64,000 nt of DNA from Oscarella lobularis (GCF_947507565.1 NC_089181.1:441501-505500); one strand, 5' to 3'. Counted from the first letter of the stretch, positions 45,701 through 57,951 are shown. The notes: a model not told the origin generated them from the sequence alone. A program made the numbers and translations.

Positions 45701-48700
45701 ATGACTTCGGACTACACGCCGGCAATAATAGGAATCGGATGTCGTTATCCCGGCAATATCGCCACTCCGGACGAGTTTTGGAAAGCCGTATCGGAAGGTT
45801 CCGATTGTACGTCCGAAACGCCCGCAGATCGCTTCGACGTTTCGTACTTCTACCACCCAACGCCCCGAACGACAGGCAAGATGTACAATCGACGAGGCGG
45901 CTATCTCAGCCCCGACACGTATCCTGTAAAATCGTTTGACCGCCAGTTTTTTCGCATGCCGCTTGCCGAAGCAAATCATCTCGACCCTCAAATTCGAATG
46001 CTACTGGAAGTGACGTGGGAGGCGCTCGAAGATGCCGGCATTCCGCCCGACTCCGTTCGAGATAGCGACACGGGTGTGTACGTCGGGGTGACCAGCAACG
46101 AGTACAATGTCTTCTTGTCGCTGCCACCTACGTCCATCAACGCTTACACGAACTCTGGAACGAATTCTTGCATGCCGTCGAATCGCATTTCATACGAATT
46201 CGACTTTCACGGTCCAAGCTATACTATTGACACGGCGTGCTCGTCGTCGCTCTACGCTATTCATCAGGCGTGCGAAGCCATTCGTCGAGGCGAATGCACG
46301 ATGGCAGTGGCGGGCGGCGCAAATCTTCTACTCCTACCGACAGCGAGCATTGGATTTTGCCAGGCACAAATGCTCTCACCCGACGGAAGATGCAAAAGTT
46401 TTGACGCCTCTGCCGACGGCTATTCGCGAAGCGAAGGTGCCGGTGTCGTCCTCATAAAACCTCTTTCTAAGGCACTCGAAGACAATAATCCAATATATGC
46501 CATTGTTCGAGGTGGAGCGTTGAGTAACGACGGCAAGACGCAGGGCATTGCTCAACCCAGCTACAGTGCGCAGGTGAAACTCGTTGAGAAAGCCTGTCGC
46601 AATGCTCATGTTAAACCGGAAATGGTTACCTACGTCGAGGCTCATGGGACTGGTACTAAAGTAGGTGACACGACCGAAGCCAAGGCCCTAGGCAACGCTA
46701 TGGGCAAAAATCGTTCGATCTCTACCCCTTTGTACCTGGGTTCCGTCAAGTCCAACATTGGTCACACGGAAGGTGCAGCGGGAGTGGCTGGAATTATTAA
46801 ATCGGTCTTGACACTGACGCATAAGAAAATTCCTCCTGTGGCAAATTTCAAGACTCCGAATCCAAGTGTGAATTTTGCTGAGCTGAACGTCGTCGTTCCC
46901 TCTTCGCTCATACCCTGGCCCAACTCACGCGAGTCGTCCGATCGAAAAGGATCTGCCTTAGTTGGCTGCAGTTCCTTTGGATTTGGTGGCGCCAACGCTC
47001 ACATCATTCTGGAAGAGTCTCCGAAACGTCGTTATGACATTAGACGTGACGTTGAAGACGCCTCCATGGCATCTTCAAATAATGCAGTAAATCTGCTACT
47101 TTTGTCCGCTTCAAGCTCAGCCGCTTTGAGCGATGCTGCGAAGGCTATGAAAAAATTTCTGGACGATCTTCCGAAAAATGTCTCTGCTTCCGCCTTTTTG
47201 AATATTTGCTATACTGCCGCCGTTCGATTTCAGCATCATGGACGCCGACTCGCTCTTATAGCAGGTGGCGTTGAAGAAGCGAAAGAGCGTCTTCAGGATT
47301 TTCTGATCGGTAAAGCGACAGAAAACGTCTTCTTCGAAGAATCTGCGGCCTCTCCGGTTGCCTTTGTCTTTTCGGGCATGGGAACGCAGTGGTGGGCCAT
47401 GGGAAGACAGTTGCTCGAAGAAAACGGAAAATTTCGCTCAACGATTAAGGTAGCTTAATTCGTACTGTATTGGTAAGATTTAATTAATAATGGAGGTGCG
47501 GTCGCAGAAAATTGATACGATTCTTCGGGAACTGGGAGCAAAGTGGTCCTTGATGTCCGTTTTGCAGTCATCTAGAGAAGAGTCTAATGTGAACCAAACA
47601 GGTCAGATACTATAAAGAGCAGGCTGAAAAAAACGTACGTTTTTATTTGAAAACTGCAGATATTGCTCAACCGTGCATCTTCGCTCTGGAAGTGGCTCTT
47701 TTCGAGGTACTCCGCGAATGCGTTAAACCTATAACAATTTTAGGCCACAGCGTTGGCGAAGTTGCTGCCGCGTACGCAGCCGGACTGCTTAGTCTAAAGG
47801 AAGCGACAGCTGTGATATTCCTTCGTGGCAGTCTCCTGCGCGAAACAAGTGGTTGCGGAAAGATGCTTGTCGTCCTTGGAAACAAAGCACAAGTATTAGA
47901 TAGTCTTCCGAGGCATCTATTTGCCTCCGAAAGTAGGAAAAAATTCAACATGGCAGAGAATGATTTAGAAGAACGACGGCCCAGTTTCGGAAAGTTTGAC
48001 GTAGCTGCTGTAAACAGTTCGCAGCAATTGGTCCTCTCCGGAGATGAAGATGCTCTCACAGAGGCGTGCAACCTTTTGGAAGCAAAAGGAATGAAATGTA
48101 GATTTCTGCGCGTCAATAACGCATTTCACAGTTTTCAGCAAGATCGACTGAAGGAGACGTTTCTTGCGCGATTTCCACTTTTTGACACCGCCGAAAACTC
48201 TGATAGACCTCTCGTAGATATGGTATCAACCGTCATGGGCGACTACATTACTCGCAGTGAAGCGGCTACTTCAGCTTACTGGTGGTCTAATATACGGCAG
48301 ACCGTTCGTTTCGAAGACGCCGTAAACGTTTTATTGGAGAAAGGCGACTTTCATTTCGTTGAAATTGGAGCTCACTGCGCGCTTACTCCCATTATAAGAG
48401 ACATTGTGAACGCTCGAAGTGCGTCGAAATCTATCACTCTAGAGACTCTGAAAAGACCGAAAAACATCGAAAGCCCGTCTGTTGACGAAACTGCGTCTAT
48501 ACTTCGTTGTCTTGGGAAGTTGCATGTTCTTGGGCACAAGATTGATTTTAGCAGCTTGTTTCGTTCCGAAAACCACGAAGTTGTCTCTCTACCTCACTAT
48601 CCCTGGCAAAGAGTGGAATGCTGGGATTGTGGTAAACTCGCGAAAGAAATCTTTTATCATCCGTTTGACGGCAATCATCCTCTGCTTGGAACGCGCCAAA

Positions 48701-51700
48701 CCAGTTTTGCTGACATTTCAGGCTTGAGTGATGAAGGAGCTGTTATATGGGCGGGTGAATATTCAGCTGCTACGCTACCGTGGCTTAAGGATCACGTAAT
48801 ACAAGGCAGTGTTATTTTTCCTGCAGCAGCCTACATTGAAACTTGCATACAAGCTGGAAAAGAACTTTTTGATAATGCCTTCAGCTTTTATATAAAAGAC
48901 GTCAAGTTTCAGAAGTTCATGTTTGCGCCGGACAGTTCTGCGGTTGTACGAATTGTTGCCGAGAAAATAGGAAGACAAGACTATGAAGTGACCGTTTACA
49001 GTCAGAAAAATGGTCAGCAGACGGAGAGCAAAGATAAGACTACTCAATTACCACAAGAGGCATCTTTGAAGTGGCAGAATCACGCCAAAATGACGCTTAG
49101 GAGCGGCGGTGATCAAAGCAGCAATACGGCAATCAGTTTTGAACAGTGTTCCAAAGAGTGCTCGAAGACCGTCTCAAACGTGTACGAAGTCATATCCGGA
49201 GAATCCGTTGGAGAGGGCTTTGCGATGGGTCCTTCGTTTCAGGTGTGTCAAGCTGCAGCCTTGTCCGAAGACAGCACTGCCATTCTTTTGCGTATTAGAG
49301 CGCCTAACGAAATTAGTCGCGACCTGCATCGCTACTTCGTGCATCCCGCCGTCTTAGATGGCTGCTTTCAGGGCTACTTGTTTTTGCTGACGCTGAAAAC
49401 AAGTACAGTAAACAAAGATTCAGGCTGGCGAGTGCTTCGTGTTCCAACATCTGTAGAAAAATTTGAGTTGTTTGACGACCAAGTTCCATCCGATTTGTGG
49501 TTGTACCTGAAAGAATATCAAAATGCAAACGGACAGCGGTGTGACGTCACCGCATTCAGAACTGACAATCACGAGATTGTTATTCGTCTAACTGGCTTGA
49601 CTTTTAGCGCCCTTGCGTTTTCAGCAGATGATGCAGAAGCAAGTCCGTGCTTCTGGAAATTGAACTGGGTTCCACGGAGCCCTGCTGTTGCTACAAAGCA
49701 GCTGCCTGACGACATAGAAGCTAATCGTACCGTCCTAGTCGTCTCTTCAAGACGTCGCAAAAGCATTGTTTTACAATCTCTGTTGCAAACAATTGCCCAA
49801 GCAGGATTTGCCGTAGAAGAAGTCGTTCTTCCAACTGATAAAGAAATCGCTCAGCGCATTTCTTCGCGCAGCGACATAACCGATATTTGTGTTCCCGTTT
49901 TTGACTGCTGCGATGACGACCTGTTTGCAACGGCAACAGCCGATGAATTTATTAGCGTTGCACTGTCACCTTTAGAACTCATACTGAAATTGAGCGATGA
50001 ATTTGGTCTTAAGCTATTGCTTAAAGAAGACTTGCGTGTGTGGCTTCTTACCACAGATGCTTACGACGTTGACATTTCTGACCGCATAAATGCTTGTCAA
50101 GCCACGGTTGCTGCGTACCTGCTAACATCTGCGTATGAAGTTGGCATCAATGTTACAATTGTCGACTTTCCAAGTACAATATCACAAGAGAATCTTGGAA
50201 AAACGTTTTTGACTCACTTTTGCGACAATCAATTACAAGAGAACGAGCGTGCAATTCGATTTGACGCTGAGAGCGAATCCTATGTCACTTTTTTTCCTCG
50301 TCTTGTGGAAACTGAAAGAGAAACGTTTAGCTCACCTGACTCTGATTCAGACTGGTCTTTGATCTACTCCAGCAAGACAAAGACAGTAAAGAGGAGCTGC
50401 TCTAGAAGAAGATTCGCCGAATCTGGCTTTGTTTCTGTCCGTACAAATAGTTTTTCTTTTGTACGAGACTATAAATCGTGTGTTGACACGGATACAAACA
50501 GCAGTCCTTGCGCTTGGATAACAGGAGTTGTAGAAAATGCCACAAGAACAGACGACATCAATGTGAAAGATGACGTCATTGGTTTTTCGGAATCCGTTTC
50601 TAAGTTTGTGCACGTTCCCAATGCCCACGTTGTCAGGATACCGAAAGCAATCAAACATTCTGAGGCTGCTCTACACGACCTTGTGCAGGAATTCTTAATT
50701 ATTTATGCACTCCTTACTGAGGTGCACGCAGTTGGTGAAACTGACACTGTGCTTGTGTGGGCAGGTGATAAAATATCTGACGCAATATCTGTGCACAACG
50801 TAGCGCGTTCGCTTGGAGCTAACGCTACGGTTGTGCACAACAAAGAAACGATTTCTGACGCTCTGGGTGACCACGAAAAAGAAGCAATTTCCGCGATTTG
50901 CTTAGACAAGAATTTCTCGACTGTAAAGGAGATGGCTACCGTCGTTGTTCTTCTCGACGATATTGCCTATAGCGAAGCCGATTTGCTTTTCAGTCGTGCG
51001 AAGTTGTTTGCCAGTTGCATCTATTCTGTACGACTGTGTAATCAACGGCTCTTTTTGCTGGAAACAGCCGTAAGGGCGTCCCTCAAGTGGATTCCTTTAC
51101 CGAGCACGAGACAGTTAGCTGACGGACGTCAATTCAAAAGAGCTTTGGCGAGATTTATGCAGCACATGTGCGATCCTGCCGGTGAAGCATTGGCTTTGAA
51201 ACGGATTGTCCCCAGTGGCTCGTTGAGCGAATTGACGACTTTGCCGCTTTCAGATCAGCTTGGGCGTAGCTTTTTTACTAAGACGATCGCCGAGGAACTC
51301 GATTTGGTGATGTCTGAAAAATGCCTATTTTTTGCCCATCCGGACGAGAGTTATTTAATTACGGGTGGCCTGAAGGGATTGGGACTGTCTTTAGCTGAAT
51401 GGCTTGTTGATCGCGGTGCTAAACGTTTGCATCTTGTAGGACGAAGAGCGCCTTGTGGAGACGAAGAAAAGAGACTGGACGTTCTCAAGCAAATGTCAGA
51501 AATTGTCATTCACCTAGTTAATGTATCCGATGAAGACGCCGTGCGCTCTACTTTCGATCAAATTGTTTCGTTCAAATCGACAGAACTAGCTGGCATATTT
51601 CACTGCGCTGCCGTTTACAAAGACGAAACGCTGCTCTCACTTAATAGAGACGGTGTCGAAAAGGTTTTACTGCCAAAAGCGTACGGCGCTTGGCTGTTGC

Positions 51701-53235
51701 ATAAGCAGTCAGTAGCGTATAACCTGAATCTTCGCTACTTCGTCCTGTTTTCCAGTTCAGTGTCACTTTTCGGAAATTCTGGTCAATGTAGCTATTGTAC
51801 TGCGAACATTATTCTGAACTCTATTGCTGCGTTCAGAAGGAAGAACGGTCTCGCGGCAACAGCTGTGCAATTCGGACCCATTAAAGACACGGGCTACCTA
51901 AAGGAACACGTCCAAGTTATGAACTTTCTAAAGTCGAGAGGCTTTGGCCTTCTTGATAGCAAAGTTGCCCTGGACTGCATGGGTTCGACCATGCTATTAG
52001 GTTCTTTTCAAAGTCTCTGCGTTCAAGCGAGAATCGATGCTGCGAAGTACGTTCTACAAATTTCAAGTCTACAGAATTTCTCTCGATTGAAAGGCGTGAC
52101 GAGCTCTGCAAATGCGTTCACACTAGATCGTGAAAAAGAAACTTTGTTTTCGTCCTCTTCGCCTGAGAAGAAACAAAGCATAGCCAGGGAAACACTTTCT
52201 GACTGGGTTTGCAACAAAGTCGGCTTAGCAGAAATTCCCTCAGATGCTTCTTTGATTTCCGTTGGCTTTGATTCTCTGATGGCTTCAGAAATAAGCACAA
52301 CTATTCGATTGTTGTTTAACGTGTTTGTGCCACCTGTTCGTCTTTTGGACGATCACTGTACTCTCAGCCTCCTCGTCAGCGATATCGTGAGTCAATCTGA
52401 TGAGACAAATGCCAGCAAGACAGCTGCTCCGAACCAGTGGTTATACTCTGCCAGCGACCCTGGCGAAAAAGCTATCTGTCATCTGATATGCTTTCCTCCA
52501 CTTGCTGGAGGTGTTTCCAACTACGCTAATTGGAGTGCACAACTTTATAAGAACAACATTGCGCTTTCTGTGATGCAATTTCCAGGATGGGAAGGAAAAG
52601 AAGAAGAATCACTCCTATCCGATCTGAACAGTTTCGTTGAGCTGGCGCTGACCGTTGTTTTGCCACTTGCACGAAAGTCACGAATTGCTTTCTACGGTCA
52701 CAGTCTGGGAGCACTTATAGCATACGAATTGGCTCTCAGACTTTGGCAAAACCATGAAATATCCATTTATCACTTTTTTGTTGGCGCATGGTACGCGCCT
52801 CATCTACCATATCCTCACCCAAAGGAGCTCCTAATACCGGCCGCTGTTTTTAGAAAAGAGGTGCCTTATCGCGAAATGCTTCATCATGTGAAAAATCTGG
52901 CCTTTCTCTCTCCTCGTCTAAGAAACGAATTTGAGCTAGACACGACCTCGTCCTCTCTGCTCATGAAATGGCTCCCTTGCTTTGAGATAGGAATTGATAT
53001 AGTCAAAGAGTATACCCCTAAAGAAAATCAAGTGCCCTGTGGCATTGATGCGTTCTTTGGTTCTGAAGATACGTTTGTGAAAGAAGAGCACTCGAGTAAA
53101 TGGAGCAAGCAAAGTGCTGATGGATTCCAACTTCACAAAATTGATGGCAAACATCAGTTTACAGCTGGTGTTCAGAGTTCTCTAACAATCTGTGCTATCA
53201 TTGCCACGGCGGTTGTTGGAGTTAGACAATCATAG
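45701..53235 (+). CDS. Type I polyketide/fatty-acid synthase, KS-AT-DH-(ER-like)-KR-ACP-TE
   Basis: Three exons (45701-47449, 47508-47601, 47660-53235) give 2472 aa in frame, close to animal fatty acid synthase length. The ketosynthase has its active Cys in DTACSSSLYAIHQA, and His in EAHGTGTK and SNIGHTEGAAG. The acyltransferase has FVFSGMGTQWWAMG, GHSVGEVAAAYAAG and NAFHS, a malonyl-type pattern. The dehydratase has HPLLGTRQ and the catalytic DHVIQGSVIFPAAAY. An enoylreductase-like region (about 50500-50980) shows DVIGFSESVSKFVHVPNAHV, but the expected glycine-rich NADPH site reads VLVWAGDKISDAISV, so it is probably inactive. The ketoreductase has YLITGGLKGLGLSLAEWLVDRGAK and SVSLFGNSGQCSYCTAN. 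The carrier protein Ser is in VGFDSLMASE. The thioesterase has FYGHSLGALIAYELAL and a late GKHQF His. Predicted product: a partly reduced polyene-like chain released by hydrolysis. Confidence 0.93.
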
Positions 53236-53779
53236 TAGATTCTCTTTTGCTGTTTGTGATTGCAAGCTGCAGTATCTCTATCAAGTTAGGGGGTTAGGGT
53301 TATCTGTTCGCAGCTTGTCTCGTTAGTGTAGCGCTAGCTTTTCCCCTAGTTATTGTTTTTAGTTATTTTGTAGTTTAGATTTGGCCTGCCGTACGTGTGG
53401 TTTCGTTGACTCAGCTTTTATTGATACTTTCTTGAAAACACCTACTAGTAATAGCGTAGTACTTTACTAGACTATTGCAGTTTTTCAGTAGTTATCAAAT
53501 GCATGCTATGGTTTGTGTTAGCATATATAAGATATTTCTTTGTATTTATCCACCAAAAAAATATATGGTAGTTACTAATGTCTCTCATTTTTCAATTCGG
53601 TTATACGGCAAGATGAGAAAATACCGCTGGCGAAAAATTGGCATGTGTTGTCCTGACTAATAAATAGTGTTCCCAATGAACGTAGTGCGCATGCGTTTCT
53701 TTTCACGTGGTGGTGCAACACTCCGTTATAAAGTTGCTCGATTGAGTTCATTCTACAGCATCCTCAACCTTCGCGAACG
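53236..53779. promoter_or_regulatory. Intergenic region with FAU promoter elements
   Basis: The FAU side carries TGCGCATGCG at 53686-53695 (NRF1-like), CACGTG at 53704-53709 and TATAAA at 53727-53732, about 48 bp before the ATG. The synthase side has an AT-rich 3' UTR with AATAAA-like signals, including TAATAAATAG near 53658, and two adjacent TTAGGG-like units near 53288. No coding sequence is seen. The tight order of NRF1-like site, E-box and TATA fits a strongly expressed ribosomal-protein gene. Confidence 0.55.
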
Positions 53780-54239
53780 ATGCAAATCTTTGTCAATGCC
53801 CAAACGACCCACGTCGTCGACGTGGACGACACGATGACGGTCGCCGATCTCAAGAACGCCGTCGGTTCGGCGGAAGATCTTCCAATCGACGATCTACTCC
53901 TCACGCACGCTGGCCGGCCTCTCGAAGACGACGAACTACTTTGCGGCGTACTATCGAACAGCGCCGGAGTCGACGTCACGCTCAGAATACCAGGAGGCGA
54001 GTCCGAAACCCCGTCGTTTCCTCAAAGGGGGCCTCACATCAATTTGCCTTACAGGAAAAGTACACGGATCGTTGGCGCGCGCCGGCAAGGTTCGCGGCCA
54101 AACGCCGAAAGTCGACAAGCAGGAAAAGAAGAAGAAGAAGACGGGACGAGCGAAGAGACGAATGCAGTACAATCGTCGTTTCGTCAACGTCGTCGCCGGC
54201 TTCGGCGGTCGTCGAAGGGGCCCCAACTCCAACCAATAG
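53780..54239 (+). CDS. FAU: FAU: ubiquitin-like FUBI fused to ribosomal protein eS30
   Basis: Two exons (53780-53996 and 54055-54239) give 133 aa, the same length as human FAU. Exon 1 encodes the ubiquitin-like FUBI ([17 protein letters not shown]) up to the Gly-Gly cleavage site. Exon 2 encodes eS30: [40 protein letters not shown] and [14 protein letters not shown] is cut off during 40S maturation and eS30 joins the small subunit. To keep the Gly-Gly-Lys junction, the intron must run from 53997 to 54054, with a GC donor (GAG|GCGAGT) and an AG acceptor. The combined length then divides by three. A GC-AG intron exactly at the fusion point is unusual but is the only in-frame solution I find. 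Confidence 0.96.
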
Positions 54240-54542
54240 AAACAGATAAAAGAATCGAAAAATTTCGATTTTCGTTTCGACTAAAAAAAGGGGGGTTTGT
54301 GTAACTAAATACACGTTTTCGTTCCCAAGGGAGCCCTCGCCATCATCATCATCATAATTTTCTTTTTCTTCTTGAGGATTTAGCTGATTCTTATCATCAA
54401 AGGGGGCCCGGGGCTCACAAGAGCAAGATTTTAGCGTTTTCAATACATGGGTTTGTGTAGCTAATTTCATGGCTAAAGGAGCCTTGTCACAATATTATTT
54501 CGTTATTTTTGTTTCTTGTGGGGATAGGCCTTCGTCTCTCCG

Positions 54543-55612
54543 TCAGCAACTGCATTTATTCTCAGAGGTTCCTTCTTCTTGCGATTGCGACGATAGATAA
54601 ATTGAGGGCGCCTCATTTTCTTTTCTGTCTAGTGTCCGATTTTTTGCATTCTACGTAAAGGAACAAATGAATTTCAATATCGAATTGGTGACACCTGTGG
54701 CCTTGCCTCATTTGGAACCACCACCACTTCCTCAGCTAGTTTTCTGAACGCCTAATTATAGAAAAAAGAAGAGATTCAAGGAAGGAAATGGGAAATAGGT
54801 GTTGCCATCCCACCTCGGTAACATTGAGATTTTTCACGGCACTACACTCCAAAAACTTGACTCCATATTCAGAGGCAAGCTAGAACATTGAACCTTAGTC
54901 AGGAAAGAAAAAAATCGAGCCCATCTCCTCCCACTTGTTGGCCTTGTTTCGCAGTGACCTGACGACCAGCGTCGATATCGCACTTATTTCCCACAAGAAC
55001 CATCTTTACGTTCGACTCCGCGTACTAAAAGTTAAGTTCGTTGATTATTTATTCTAGTTTTTTTCTCTCTTCCGCGCACGCACTTCAGATATGTTCGATA
55101 TCCACTTGCGAACGTTCTTGAACGATTTGTCGCTCGATATGTCGTATAACAACAGGATGCCCTGCGCCCAGAGTGAGAAAACGATTTTTATCTCTTCGCT
55201 TATCTGCGTCGCGTCTCTCCTAAGGCACCTGCGCGCGACGATAATACTGGCTAGTGAGCGTTTCGAATCGTTCCTGTCCGGCCGTGTCCCTTTTATTGCA
55301 CGCCAAGTAAGCGAACGGAGCCGGGGGGTCACCTGACTCGCTCTCACCATATTTGGATTCGGATCCGTTTGCCTCCCAATTCGATCGTCTTCAGCTTGAA
55401 GTCGATTCCTATACGGAGTAAAGGAAGTGTTAGTAACATCGACACCCTTCGTCTGGTTTTCTCGTCTCTTTTTCTCGCTCTCGCAGACCTATCGTAGCGA
55501 CGTGCGTCGAACGGACCTCCTCGTCGACGTAGCGACAGAGGAGGCTCGTTTTGCCGACGCCGCTGTCGCCGAGGAGAAGCAGTTTGAGAAGGACGTCGTA
55601 GTTTTTCGACAT
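54543..55612 (-). CDS. Rab small GTPase (Rab8/10/13/15 group)
   Basis: Minus-strand gene of about seven short exons. The ATG at 55612 begins MSKNYDVLLKLLLLGDSGVGKTSLLCRY, with the P-loop GDSGVGKTS. Later exons give GIDFKLKTIELGGKRIRIQIW (effector/switch I side), DTAGQERFETLTSQYYRRAQG (switch II), GILLLYDISSDKSFKNVRKW, LVGNKCDID (NKxD) and ECSAVKNLNV (SAK-type motif). Two reads of the 3' end are possible: one stops just after VPNEARPQVSPIRY with no cysteine. A separate last exon gives PSIYLSSQSQEEGTSENKCSC with the stop at 54543-54545. The CxC end is a Rab geranylgeranylation signal, so I prefer the second. YDISSDKSF and the switch sequences are nearest Rab8/10/15 proteins that act in exocytic traffic. 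Confidence 0.88.
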
Positions 55613-55777
55613 TTCGACGATAGAAACGACAAGTCGCACGTCTTTAGAAGAAGATAGAAGCGAGAGAGCGAGACGAAGCGATGACGAAGTCGTCGGGGGG
55701 TCGCCCAGAGACGGGTAAGACTAGAAATGAAATTAGACCCGACTACTTCCGTATTGGAAATGCTCTCACCCGGAAGA

Positions 55778-55783
55778 CACGTG
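55778..55783. promoter_or_regulatory. CGGAAG and CACGTG upstream of the Rab gene
   Basis: CGGAAG (55771-55776, ETS-like) is followed by CACGTG (55778-55783), about 165 bp upstream of the Rab ATG on the minus strand. Confidence 0.4.
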
Positions 55784-55900
55784 ATCTGTTTTGAAATAAA
55801 GGAAATGACGTCACGATTCGTTTCAAAACGTCAGCACCTGGTCGTTTAAAGATATGTATATATATATTAATAATACACTACATATGACTTATGTAGTGTC

Positions 55901-57440
55901 CTATTTTTTCAAGGCATGCCAGGCCGTGATGTTTCTACCCGCCGTTTCTTGGGAAACGACGTCCAACCAGTGTCGAGCCTCGCGTTCTCCCGACGCTTCC
56001 ACGCCGAGATTGACTCGTCCAAGCAGAACGCTTTCCCCACTGCTATCTCGATCCATGACGGATACGACGAGCGTCACGTGGTCGAGATCGCTGGTGGCAC
56101 AGTGGAGACTAAACGACTCGTTGAAAACGGGATCCGGATTCGTTTTCTTCACACTCGTCGATTTCTTTGAGTGCTTTCTTCGATCGAGATTGCTATAGAG
56201 ATGCAACCGAGCAAACACATCTAAAAAGAAAAATTCAGGTAAAATATCGTATAAACGCCGGTTCTCTTACCTGGAGCCTGGCCACCTTTCCTCATAGGCA
56301 AATCTTTCGCTTTCAGAACAATGACCAAAAGACGGGCGTTCTCCTCACTGTAGCTAATCGAAAGCTGAATCATGCCGCCTCCCATTCTCGCGCTGATTTT
56401 CCGCGATCGCCGTTGCGACGACCGTTTCGGCGACGCCTGAAAATGCCCCTCGCTCAAATCCGATTCGCTCAGCGTTCCGTCGCTGTGATGATGCGAATCG
56501 ATCGACTTCTCGATGGAAACGAAGCCGAGTTGTCGTCGCAACATCTCGGGCGTTTCCCCGACGATGCGCGCCGAATGAGGAGCACTTCCACCAGACAGAG
56601 GAGTCTCACTATAGGAAGACTGACTGGACAGGGACGACACCTTACGCTAGAAAAAGAATAAGGTAAAAGCAAAAGCTGATGCAGTTCGTTATTTACCAAA
56701 ATAGCCGGACTGTTCAGCGGGCAACTCTCGCGCACACCGCTACACAGTCTCGCCTTTCCGTAGTCTCCCAAGTTAACGTCATACCAGCCAATGAGCTCCT
56801 CCTTTCGCAGCCAATCGCTATGATAGAGCCGAAACTGCAGCAATCCGCTCCCAATCAACTCGTCCAAATCGACGACCCCAAATCGAAAGGCTTCGTCGAA
56901 ACGCGGATTCGTCTCCTCGCGTTTCGTCGACGTCTTGTACCGATAGTGTTGCCCGGGCAACAGGGTGACATGAACGAACGTCGTCGGCGCGCGTCCGCGA
57001 ACGATCGGCAATTGCGTCGCGCCCATGACGACGCCGGCCAACGCCATAGCGTCGGAATCGTAACCGACGCTGAAATCGAGTTGTCCGAGCGGCATGGGCG
57101 ATTCGTCGCCGCTGTCGTAGGCGAGTCGTGCGAGTCGTTCGCGCAGGACGGCGGCGTCGACAGCAGATCCGGGTATTTCGGCGGCGGCGACGGGCGGCGG
57201 AGCGCGTCGACCCGGTCGCGGGTCGAGATCGCCGTCGTCGGTGAACGACGGTTGGACGTACTCCGTTCGACCGGAGAGCGCGTCCGGAGACGGAAACCCG
57301 ATGATGGGATAGTCGGAATCGGGTTTGGTTGAGCGTATGCACGAGTCGAGGAGTCCGCATCGATGGCACAGGCAGACGACGAGAAGGATGATGACGGCGG
57401 CGGCAATGCCGCACAGGAGACCCAGTAGGACGACGTACAT
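55901..57440 (-). CDS. Synaptotagmin-like tandem C2 protein
   Basis: Minus-strand gene with about four exons. The ATG at 57440 (MYVVLLGLLCGIAAAVIILL) begins a membrane helix followed by a Cys-rich juxtamembrane segment (CLCHRCGLLDSC), possibly palmitoylated. A long linker follows, then C2A (FVHVTLLPGQHYRYKTSTKR ... NPRFDEAFRFGV ... GWYDVNLGDYG) and C2B (LLVIVLKAKDLPMRKGG, TNPDPVFNESFSL, VSVMDRDSSGES). It ends WHALKK at the stop 55901, and this WHxL motif is typical of synaptotagmin C2B. C2A lacks the calcium-binding aspartates at the loop positions, while C2B keeps a few (MDRD). Calcium-independent or C2B-only sensing in vesicle traffic is inferred. Upstream minus-strand sequence at 57500-57950 may contain a 5' exon. 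Confidence 0.85.
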
Positions 57441-57499
57441 CGGGGAAATATCCTTTAGGCCTAACAGGTGTGGAGAGAGAAAAGTCCTGTTGATTAATA

Positions 57500-57951
57500 A
57501 CGCATGCGGGGGAAAATTAGGTTTGATGTCCTAAGGGATATCCAACTAGAGGTCACGGTTTGCTTCCTGAAAAAAGCTCCTGTTTCTTCCCTACGAGCAA
57601 ATGTATGTGGAGAAACAGGATCTAACCCATATGATTCTAGGCGGTAGGCTTCTATGGGTGGGAGCTCGGAGTTTATTTGAATGTAGGGCGGTGGAGGAAG
57701 GGAGTTACCGGAAGAAGTCACCGCAAGTCGACGCACTCGTTGGGTAGGCAGGAAGCGTTGTTACAGCATACAGCTTGCCTTCCCACCCGGACGAAATCGC
57801 TACATCCTGCTAGTTTTCTCACTCGCAAACAGTGAAGCGGGGCGCGAAACCGGAAAGAAATGCAAACGTTCGTTCTACCGTTTCTAAGGTTTGTTTCCTT
57901 TGCGCAAATGTAAGCGAAACTGTCGATGAAACTTTTCGAAGCGCGTGTCAT
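57500..57951 (-). other. Possible 5' exon(s) of the synaptotagmin-like gene
   Basis: An open minus-strand stretch encodes a Cys-containing segment (CSDFVRVGRQAVCCNNASC), ending at a good donor (near 57721). A second stretch is Pro-rich (SLPPPPYIQINSELPPIEAY). A splice acceptor lies at about 57458, and the frame LKDISPMYVV continues into the membrane exon. This could add an extracellular N-terminus to the C2 protein or be a noncoding 5' leader. I cannot decide. Confidence 0.3.

Noticed and set aside
53285-53305. Two TTAGGG-like units suggesting interstitial telomere repeat
   Set aside because: Only two imperfect units, which is well within chance expectation.
56679-57332. Long plus-strand open frame across the synaptotagmin-like gene
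   Set aside because: It is the antisense shadow of the C2 protein exons, is Arg-rich and has no domain.
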